A model generated the notes under the pieces. The model searched no databases and was not told where the DNA came from. It saw only the letters and a list, made by a program, of their open reading frames with translations. Shown here piece by piece: positions 11,201 through 23,200 of a DNA stretch of 64,000 nt (position 1 is the first letter of the stretch; each line of letters starts with the position of its first letter). This DNA is from Pseudoips prasinana (taxonomy: Eukaryota > Arthropoda > Insecta > Lepidoptera > Nolidae): the NCBI GenBank assembly GCA_951640165.1, contig OX621252.1, positions 13,971,934 through 14,035,933 on the forward strand. Reading direction: 5' to 3'. Made by a program: the position numbers and the translations under genes.

Positions 11201-14200
11201 TCGGATAATGTGAAAACGCTCTAAGAATAACACATACATCTACAGGTTTAAAAAGAAAAAACGAAGTCTACTACATCAGAACAAGAAGGATCTACGCATG
11301 GTGACAGACACAATTACCGGACACGTACACTAAACATATAGGTAACTCTTTCATATAAGAGTCACAAAGTTCCAGCCAACTCTTGAGGTCTCTTGGACTT
11401 CTGGACGGAAATGGAATGGTTTGAGTAGCCAAATTAGATTCCTCACGATGGTCGAGTCAAGAGGCTAAGTGGGGAAACTAACCCCACAACTAACTAACAC
11501 ATAGGTGTTTTAACAAAATTTTATATTTTATTTATTGACCCATTCTGATAAAACATTTACCTATATTTTTAAGCTGGGGTAATAAGAAACTGTAATATCC
11601 TACTAATATTATAAATGCGAAAGTTTGTGACTGTGTGAGTGTGTATGTTAGTTACTTCTTCACGTCTAAACCGCTGAAGCGATTTTGATAAAATTTGATG
11701 TGCAGTTAGCTGACACTCTGATTAACACATAGGCACACACATTTATAAAGTTTAATCGGGTAAAAACCGCGGGGCACAGCTAGTAAAATCATAGTTTTCA
11801 AACTAAAGCTATTGAATGTTTCCCAGCTTAAAACTATTGAAATTACCTAATGTAATACAATATTCAATGGTTAATATATTAGCTTACATATATTTAAACA
11901 TTAACTATTGAATGTTTTATAAGACTCATTAGTTTTAAGCTGCGGTTTAAATTTAATTCATAAGTATTTAGCTGGGGAACATTTAATAGTTTTCAATTCT
12001 CAATTAAATGTTTAAATGTTATTAAACTAATATATTAACTATTGAATGTTCTATCAGATTAGATTCAATCGTTTTAAATAATTTAATAGATTTAGTTTGA
12101 AATCTATAATATATTAACCCAGGTTAAAACTATTAAACGCTTTATCAGAATGGGTCGAGCGAAATTGGTTGACTTCTAAAAAGAGGAAGATTATAATGGG
12201 ACGGACTGTTTATTGAAAAGTTATAATAACACTGAACTTTAATGAAATAAAGATTACTAATCTCGGATAATTGAATAAAGTGCGTGATACATAACAATGA
12301 AACTGAGAAATATGTAAGCATCAGGGCCTATCTATACCACTAGCTGTTTTAGTAATATTATTTTAATTTAGGTACAGACGCCAGCACATCAAGCTACCCC
12401 AATCTGTTAAATTTCCTTTTGAAAGTAAGCCTTATGCTTATGTGATAAAGTTGTAAATGTATGAATGAAATTTGACAGATCGGGGTAGCTGGACGTGCTG
12501 GCGTCTGTACCTACTATCAAGTTTCATACGTTACAAAATTCTGGCATAAATCATATGGAGGCTGACGTATGGTTGTTCCAAACGTTAAAGAAAGCTACAA
12601 ACACCGCCACTATACAATACGAGTAAAACCTCAATTAGTTTCATAATATTTAGAAGATTCGATCAATGTTTGAAGAAAACCTTACAGTAAAGTAGTGTTG
12701 CCTCGGTTCATTCCGGAGTAAAAAGTGCTTGGCGTAAACAAAACCCCTTTAATTGTGTCATATTTTAAGTTGCATTTACTTTGTCGGAGAGTGGGAAAAA
12801 ACAATAAAAAAAAAAAAAAATTTTAGACAAGGTGGACAGGACAATCCAACTGAGGTTTAATGAATGCCGACCGCTTCGTATGTTCGTGTGAAAGGGCACT
12901 TGAACATAAATCTGATTTTGTTTGATATTGAATCAATTCTTTTGTTCGGAACTAAGTATAAAGTGAACAAAGTAAATAATATAGGTACTTACATAGGTTC
13001 CGTACCTAGAGATAAGCGAAACTTTTGTAGGTAAGCAGGTAGATAAATAATAATATCGGCTAAGTGCGAGTAGACCTGACCGAGGGTTCTGTATTCACCT
13101 TAGATTTATAAAAGGTAATCATTCATATAGCGCGAAAATCAGCGCGGCATAACTATTAAGTAATCTTAATGCCTGCTATTATACTGTCACATTCGGGCTT
13201 CGAACCTAATACTAGTACTTAAGGTATTCTGGTAGTTTTTGTAACGTTCCGAGAATGTTCTAGTTAATATTAGAACAAAAGATCAAGGATAGCTGGTGAA
13301 AAAGACATACAAAAATTTTAATGCAAAAATTGAGAGTAGATTTTTCCAAAATAAAAAGAAAGAGATTGTGCAAATTTCCTTATAGTTAAGAAATAATAGG
13401 TGATGGACAGTAGTATTGGTAAAAGTTCTTGAAATAAAAAACGCGACTCTCGTAATGAAAAATTTGGAACAAGTTAGGAGTATATAAGCAGCATATCAAA
13501 GCAGAACGGTGAGTTTTAATTCACGTGAAATTGAAGGCGAACAAAGAGGAAGAAATAAAAGTGAAAAACTGTAATCGTACAAGTGAAATAAAAGTGGAAA
13601 ACTATAAAAGAATAGTTACTTTAGCAGTGCTCGTCTCAGGGACTCTGTAAATGCGCCACGTATGAACTCTCACAGAGTGCTAGTCGCCGGGACTCTAAAT
13701 ATGTATCCGTCCGTGATTTAGTGTTACACCAACTGTCACTGTCGACGCCAATAAAGGTTCCGTTTGCAAACACTATTTTTCTTTCCAATCCTCTACTAAC
13801 CCATCGCTCGCCACAATATGTAAGTGACTAAGAATGTTATGCCTCGATGCAAAACCTCAACGGATTTGTATGAATTTCGAATGGCTTATAACCTGAATGT
13901 CATAATGTCATAATTACATTCAATAATAGTAAACGTGTGGGTAACACCGTGGACTGCAACCAGTAGTATCAGTACCTAGTTAGTTCTTTGGTTTAATAAG
14001 TATTATGGTTATTACAAAATTAATGTTGTAATGTTAATGCATTACTTCTTGCACATAAAATAAAAATTATGTCTCAAATTTTCGTTTTGTAATAAGATTG
14101 AATGAACAATAATGATAATAAATAAATATATATATTCTTGTTTCTTAATAACTGCTGGGATATTTATCTGTGGACCGACTGAGTACGTACTAAGGGGTTT

Positions 14201-17200
14201 ATTTTGGTAAGGAATCCTAAAAATGAACTCAAAAGGAAGAAGATAAGTAGCCGTCGATAATTGTTATAGATAAGCATTGTTAATGGATAATTCTATTTAT
14301 AGCTAAAATGAATCTGTGCTAGTTTACTATTATACTGCCTTATAAAGATAATCATTATTGTATTAGATAGATTACGATCTGTCGTTTTTGTTTTTAATAC
14401 TTATCAATGTTTACCTTCTGATCTCCGGACCACTCAAAATGACACAAGGGCAAGAGCTTTGGTGTGACAAACATACAGCGAGTGCATCTACTCACATTTC
14501 CAACCAGAAGCCGGAATATTCTTAACCAACATAAACTTGACCTACTACCCCTGACCGTAAGTTACCAGTAAATGAGCGGCACCCGTTCACAAGTATGGCG
14601 TGTGGACTCACAGCCATCGCCTCACTCGCCATATTAGAGGTAAGGAGATCATCTGCTACATCGTACACATACACGCAAACAATGCCATACGATAGAAGCA
14701 TGACGAGCTTTTAAGAAGGAACGCTTGTGTAGACAATAATAATCCTCTGGTTGATCGATAATTAAAACACTTAATTTAAATCGATACAATATTTAGAACA
14801 AAGGATCAAGACCATATTTGGTAAATCAATCTCTTGCTTCATATGTTGAAATATCAAGTTTTAGTTATATTAGCCAATAATAATGGGGAGCAATATCAAT
14901 AAGATAGATATAGGAACCGACGAACCATTATTGTGAAATATGTTATAATTAAGAGTTTTAAAAAGTCCTTCTTATCGAAATGTTTTAATCTCTGATTTAT
15001 ACAAAGTGTAATATAAACAGTGGACGTAATTTAAGGAACTTTATTTGCCTATTAAAACTTAACAACGCGTAGCTTACCAACGTGAGGTGGTCCACCAAGG
15101 GCAGCCATCTGAATGGCACCTGCGCGAATGACACCATGCCTAGTCCACGAAAGGCACCTATCAATATTTTTGGGAGGTGCTCCTTCGTGGATACAATTTA
15201 TTTTTAGGGTTCCGTAGCCAAATGGCAAAAAACGGAACCCTTATAGATTCGTCATGTCTGTCTGTCCGTCCGTATGTCACAGCCACTGATTCCGGACAGC
15301 CACTATTTCCGAAACTATAAGAGCTGTACTGTTGAAACTTGGTAAATAGATGTATTCTGTGAACCGCATTAAGATTTAAATAGAAAAATAATAATAATTT
15401 TGGGGGTTCCCCATACATGTAACTGAAACTCAAAAAAAATTTTTTCGTCGTACATGTGGGGTATCTATGGATAGGTCTTCAAAAATGATATTGAGGTTCC
15501 TAATGTAATTTTTTCTAAACCCCTGTAACTTCTAAAATAAGAGAATGATAAAACTAAAAAAAATATATGATGTACATTACTATGTAAACTATGCGTCATA
15601 AATCGTAAACCGCAATTTACCTTTCATTTAATCAACAGAAATACTTGCTGCTGTGGAACCCTTCATGGGCGAGTCCAACTCGCACTTGGCCGGTTTTTAC
15701 ATTCTTGTTCACGAAGAGCACCTACGACTCAGTAACCTAGGTTATTAAATGAAAGATATCGTTAAAAATCACTAGAACGTTTATTAACACTACTATCATC
15801 CATAACAGAACACACCCAAAATTCGTAGTTCATAATTAAGGGTGGCCCTTCAAACATTATTTACATTACATTTACATTTTAATTGAAAACACTTGCTATT
15901 TTCATTTTTAGCCTTTATTAACCTTGAACCATCTAGTAATCAGTGTTAGAGTACTATTTCTGCATCAATAATTATTTGTTATACAAGAGTGTAAAGTTGC
16001 TTTTAAACCGCGTGCTCATTTTTAATAACCAAGCAAGCGAAGGATTCAAAAATTAGAATCCTGAGCGTTAGCGAGGAAATCAAAAGAGCACAAGGTGAAA
16101 AATCTTTGCACTCGAGTGCAACACGTAACTTTTCATCACACCTCAGCGAGGAAATGATTAAATGCGAAAAAAATATCTTATCTACACTAATATTATAAAG
16201 AGGTAACTTTTGTGAGTTTGTGACGTTGTAAGGGGTAATCTCTGGATCTAGTGAACCGATTTTCAAAATTATTTCACTAATAGTAAGCTACGTTATTGTG
16301 GTGGCATAGGCTATGAAAAATTCCAAAATTTATTCCGAACTTTTAACCCGAAGTATAACGCGGGATAAACAGGCAAGGACAAAAATATTTAGAACGCGGA
16401 ACGAAGTCCACGGGAACTACTAGTTATAAATACTTTTATTTCACTTTAGGTATTAATTACTTTATTATGATATGAAGGAAAGTAAGTATTACAGGACAGT
16501 CTTTAAATTATAACAAATAATACTTGGGTATAATTAAGAAAAACTTAAAGTAACGTTGCTACAGTTTGAGTGAAACAGAACAGTAATAGGTAAACCAAGA
16601 AGGTTTATTAATAAATTAAAAAAGTTGTATGATAAATTCGGCACCATAGAGGTAGAAGTAAATAGGTTTAATGATATTTTGCATTCACAAACTTAGTATA
16701 CACGATGTTCTAAATTCAAATTTACTTTAACCTCTAGAGGATAAAAACGACTTTTCCACTCAGATATCGAAGAGCAAAAATACTCTTTCCGAGATGGGGT
16801 GATGAAAAGGTATTTTATATCAATCCACTTCCAAAAAAGGGTCGTTAGCAAAAAGTAGTACATTCCACATGTTTTCTAAATAATAACAAAAATAGGATGG
16901 ACCTTTGGGCACAAACTTAATAAGTAATACTTTGGACTTTACTAAAGCACTAAAGTCTTGTCTTTTTTTTCTTGTTGTGGTTTTAGTTAAATGCTCCTCC
17001 CTGGTCACAAAAGAACCCAATGGGTTTAAGACATCTCCCTTACATTGACCATAACTATATTTACCATTAATTTACTCAGTATTAACCTACAATGAATAAA
17101 AAAAGCTTATAATTGTTATTGGGATTATTTACCTCTAACGATGAAGTTTTATTTCTTTATCAATGGTGATTTTAAATTAATGAATTCGATAATTAGTAAT

Positions 17201-20200
17201 TGGTCAGCCGATTACTATAATTGATTAATTTTAAATTCTTTCATTTTAAGGTATCCAAAGTCTAATAGACTTCGAAGTTAATTAAATGAAATGCATTTCC
17301 ATTAGGTATTATTTTTACAAATGTATTGAATAAGTGAGCTCGTATGAGATAGGATTTATTTTAATAGCATTATTCGCGCTGAAAATCGTAAATTTAATCT
17401 CAGAAATAGGAAATTGTAAATTTAATCGTACGGCGGGTCTCGAACCGGCACCCTCTGATAATATGGGGTAGACGCTCTGTGTTAAATTACGATCGATACA
17501 CACTGGCAGATCTAACTAAGGATTTAAAATTACGCCTTTCGGAGGATGTAGGTAGGTGTTATCCATCGGGTTTGTTTTCTAGAAACATGGCCTCTGCCGA
17601 AAGGATTTAGGGGATTAGAGAATTTAAGACCCCGGGTTAGGTATAGGGCTCCGGTTAAAGAGCCGCAGGACGATTAAATTTAATTTTCCCATTTTTGAAA
17701 TGAACTAGAATAGTAGAAAAAAAAATAGAGATCTAAATAGAATAGTAGAAAAATAAATAGTTTTTACTTTTTACTCTTTGATTTATTAGATTCTATATGT
17801 TATTTATATTTCTAATCTAGCGGCTAACAATGACTCATGTCAATTTTGAAACAAATCACAGCGGCAAAATTATTATCTTTAATTAATTATATCTAAATTT
17901 ACTAAATATAATCGTAATCTGATTAATGTAGATCCGATATAGTAAGTAGATAGCGCCTAATTAAAAAATGAACGCGCATTTATACCGGGAATACGTCGGG
18001 TTTTTCAATGACGACATTACTTTTAATGTAAGTATAGGTACCTATATTAGAAACTTGATTATGAGTATAACTTGACTAGGTATGTGCAGTAATTAACGGT
18101 AGCTATTTTGATAATAATTAGAGTTTATCGTACATATTCTGCTGTAAAGACGATGTTATATTAATTTTTTTTTTAATTCCGTATACACAACGTTAGAAAA
18201 CAGTTGAATACGTTTAAAATTATAAATATAAACAAACATAATGTAAAATAAAAAAATCACACTAATATTATAAACGCGAAAGTTTGTGAGTGTGTGAGCG
18301 TGTGAATGTGTACGTTTGTTACTTCTTCACGTCTAAACGGCTGAAGCGATTTAAATAAAATTAGGTATGGAGTTAGCTGACACCCTTGATTAACACATAG
18401 GCTATAATGTATAAAGTTTAGCGCAGGTAAACCGCGGCTCACAGCTTGTGTAAAATAAAAAACATGAATGTTTGTCTGTATGTCCTAAATAGAATAATAT
18501 TAATTTACAGAGTTTAACGCAGGCAAAACCGCGGGGCACAGCTAGTGTAATAGAATCACTTAGGTACGGAACAGAAATGAACGTGATCGAACACTATCGC
18601 CTCTCTCTATCTATCCCTATCATAAAAGGCTCAAGGTCACCCAAAGAGCAAGGGAGAAGGCTATGGTCGGAATCTACCTGCGAGATCGAATCAGTAATGA
18701 TGTAATCCGCCGAAATTAACGATATATCGTGAGCCCGGGCCGCTGCAGTGAAGTGGTTTTCGAGTGGCGACCACGAACCAGAAGACACGGCGTGGGAAGG
18801 GCTCCTGCGAGTTCGACCGATGATGTTGTGAGGGTCTCTAGAAACTGCTGGATGCGGATAGCGCAAGACCCGCAATTGTAAAGATAGTTAGGGAGGCCTT
18901 AGTTCAACAGTTAACGTCTTTGGCTGACATAATGATGTAAAATATAGCAAATTAGCTGCGGCTCGCGGTTTTACAATTTATATGTTAATAAAGGATATAA
19001 CCTATCTCCGTTCCAAATTTTAACCAAATCCGTTCAGTCGTTTTTGAGTAACAAACATTGTTTATTTATATAGTCAAAAATGTTGTTATTTTCTATTACA
19101 AAAGACGCATTTACAAAGTACCTAATTATACCATCTGCCTCAAATAAACGCAGGGACATGCCACTTCATTAGGGCAGTGGAGATCAGAAGAAGAGTCAAG
19201 CTGTATTTCAAGATTCTCTGATACCTTTGAACTATCATTTTAATTCTGCAAATCTGTTCAGCCAGAATGTGGTGTAAGGATGAATGAGTTACTCATCAAA
19301 TGTCTGCTGTACGCTGATGATCAAGTTCTACTTGCATCATCTGCGGACGAGTTGCAGGTGATGGTAACAAATATGCATGAAGCTTTTGAAAGGAAAGGGA
19401 TGAAAATGAATGTTGGTAAGACGAAAGTAATGGTATTTGAGAGGGATGAATACACGACAGCTTGTGATATTGTGGTTGGAGGAGAGAAAGTCGAACAGGT
19501 GAAAGAGTTTGTATATTTGGGAACTTTGTTTACGAGAGATGGGAAATATGAGAAAGATATTGTTAGAAGAGTAAATGCGGGGAACAGAGTGAATGGGGCA
19601 CTACACGCCTTTATGAGTAGCCGACAAGTCTCAAAGAAGGCTCGACTGGCCGTGCACGATGGAGTGTTAGTGCCAACTTTAATGTATGGAAGTGAAAGTT
19701 GGGTATGGCAGAAAAAGAATGGGTATCATTTAAGCTATCACCAATTTAATTAGTTTTGTGTTTCTTAAATAATAGGGTTTGTCCTCAAAATAGTAGATCT
19801 GTCACCAAAATGTAGTCACCAAACAATGCAAAATCAGTTCCACAATAAATCACCTAAAATCCTGAGATATAAGGTCTAGTACCAAATAAATGTTTTTGTA
19901 TGTATTATAATAGGTGTGTCCTAATAAGTATTTAAGCAAACTAATTTAAAGAGATCACCAATAAATCATATTATGTTACTAGAAAATTGCATTAAGTTCA
20001 AATAAAAAATTAGGGTTGTCATCATCGTTTCAACCAAAAGATTCTGCTACTTAACTAGACTCCCAAGGTTTTAAATTTCCACTGGTAGTATAAATTATAT
20101 TTAAATAATTTTTTTAGCAGAGTAGTAAATAAAACAATTAAAGTCAAAATAATCAATATTTATTGTTTAAAATAATTACCACTGAACAATCAGCGCTGGT

Positions 20201-23200
20201 TTAAAATAGCTGGCTTATGGCTAGCAGAATAATAGATAAAACACTTAATTAAAGTTAAAATAATCAATATTTATTCTTAAAAAACAATAATCACTGAATA
20301 ATCAGCGCTGGTTTGGATTTCGAAGGGCGCCCCCTTTTTCTTTTCTGGCCGATAAGCACATTTTTTGCTTCTGGTGGGGGGTTGGCCAGCTTTAAGCGTA
20401 TGGCTAATCCGATAATATGTTTGCACATATATCTCTTGTAAAACGCAGGGCAGTTGCATTTCCCATGCATCCAATCAATATTGTGCGGTAGATCCACTCT
20501 CCATTTGCTGAACCATTGGACTTTGTATTCATCAAAATCAGTCCATGTATTTTCAAAGTTTTGTATTTTGTTTGCCTTACCAGCCGGTACTTCGTAGTGT
20601 TTAAAAGCATCGTCACTATACGTCAGTATTACTTCTTTAGGCAACTTAGCCCATTGGTAGGCTTCTGTCCAGTCTTTCAGAGTCATAGTTGGTAATGTCG
20701 CAAATACTTCATCGACAGCTAACGACCATCCATTTACAAACTCTGAAGCAACTGTCAAAAAACGAGACAGTGGCAAACGTTCACGGAGCGTGTATTCATC
20801 TTTGATTACTCGGTTATGTGATTCTAGTGCATTATTAGTCGCTGGTGAACCCATGTGAGCCCCCAAATACCAGTTACGGTTTTGTATGAGCCATTGCTCC
20901 TTAAAATACTGGATGAAAGTTGTCTCATCCTCCCATTTCTTCAAGAATGCTTGTGAAGCTAACTCGAACGTTTCTGAATCAGTCACTGCTTGGAGAGAAT
21001 CCACATCTATCAACAAATCTTTGTTACATTTTTTCGCGTATCTTTCTCTACATGAGCCTGAATTTTTTTTTTAGCATGTGCCCAACACATTCGAATTGTG
21101 ACATCTTCACCAAATATCTCTATAAATGCATTTTGTATTGCTTTCGCTGCGTCACATACTAGAACTTCTGGTTTGAAGGTTTGTGAGTACAAGTTAAAGA
21201 TATTAGTCTTGATGGCATCGAACAACAACTTAAAGTCTTCTTTTGCCTCATTAGTGGCAACCCCAAGCCCGAATGGATGAAATCGTTTATTTTTGTCTGT
21301 ACTTCCAACGACCAGAACGGGGAATCCTTGCCACACCAACTTGTATGTAGCATCAGTATGAATAACTTTTACGTCACGTGCTTTTTGCAGCAAATATTTT
21401 GTTGATAGTACAAATCTAAAGCGTGGTGAACTAGTTTCTTCAAGCACTTCATACCCAATAACATAAACTTCATGTTCGTTGTCAGGAATTGGTGAATGAG
21501 ATCTTAGCCAAGCTTCCAATTCGCCTAGGCTGATCGTGGGCTGTCCGTATTTACAACGGCGTCTGTCAATTAAATACGTCCTTACTTGGGACAATTTTGG
21601 CACTTTAATACCATCAATTTTAGTCAAATTTGCAAGTATGGCTTTTGGTTTGAGATGTAAGTCGTATAATTTGTTTATTTCTTCCTTTACTCTGTCACTA
21701 AGCCCATAACAAGCGAGCGTTTTTGAATCGTGGTCATGATCAGAATCTGTCCGAAACAACAATACTTCATCCGAGAATGAGTACATGAGTAAATACAACT
21801 GAGCTGAACACTGTGGTCCCTTCCGCACCACTTTATTACATCTAAAGTATTTTTTTCTCCCTTCCTCTACATCATGCGTTCGCAGAAAAGACCAAATTTT
21901 TTCTTTATAGGTATACTCCTCAGCACTGTGTTTATCTTCAAATTTTTTAACGAAAATCCAATCCTTGCTTTGCGACCGTTTCTTCTTTGGTATGGTGCCT
22001 TCATCAGTGTCAGTACCTTCCTCATTTTCCTCATCAGACTCCAATATCGGCACTTTCTCCACGAATGATTGCTCGACAAACGACGATAAACTTTTTGAAT
22101 GACTTGCATTACCTTCACCACTACTTGATGCCATAATCAAAAATTAACATTTAAGAAATTAACTAAAACAACAAATTATCCACAACGATAATAAAATGCA
22201 CCTACAACAATGAACGTGAAATCGCGAATGAAGTAAACTTGCATCTCTCTCGCACGCCGCCCGCGTCGCGCATCGTGTGATCGAACCTAGTTACCTACAA
22301 CCCATCGTTGAGGCCGGATTGGTCAATTTTTAAAGCGCGCCAATTTGTCTCCGCCCCTTTGATCATGTTTTCATTAAAATTATAAATTGATGTATTAAAT
22401 TGGTAACGAATACTATTAATTTAATATCTGAACGAAATAAAATGTTACTACTGTATTGGTGACAAAATATCAAATAAAAAGGAGTCGCAGTCAGGGATCG
22501 ATAATCGATTTATTTGGTGACAGATCTACCATTCTGAGCACAGAGCTATTATTTAAGTAACAAAACTGTTATTATAAGATCGAAGTTTATATTCATGTAA
22601 TGCAATATAATTTTATTGGTTATCGATCTCTTATTTTACACATATATTAACATTAATTTGATAATTCATACCTGGGAACAATTTTTGTTTATCTGAGAAC
22701 GAAAATATTTCGTGGCGATAGATCTATTTATTAGGTGATACAACTTGATGACAAATATAAATTTTGGTGATAGAAAATATAGTTCCCAAAAAGAATGAAA
22801 GTAAAATAAATGCAGTGGAAATGAGAGCTCTGAGAAGTATGTGTGGTGTGACTTTGAGAGACAGAATTCGAAATACTGATATAAGAGAGCGTTGTGGTGT
22901 GAAAGAGGATGTAGTCACAAAGATTTAAAAAGGTATGCTGATTGAAAAAGGATGAATGAAAGAAGATTGACAAAAGAAGTATACCTGGCCTGTGTTAATG
23001 GGACAACCGGAAGGGGAAGACCACGTCGAACATTCTCTGACCAAATTGGAGATGTTCTCAAGAAAGGGCAGGTCAGAAGTACCCTAAACCGGCGAGCATG
23101 TATGAAGAATATAATGACAGTAATCGAGGCAAAAGAGGTGTGCAAGGATCGTGACAAATGGAAGTCCGTTGTCTCTGCCTACCCCTCTGGGAGACAGGCG

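Noticed and set aside
18594..18875. Minus-strand frame of 93 residues
   Set aside because: It is the antisense of the LINE C-terminal fragment on the plus strand.
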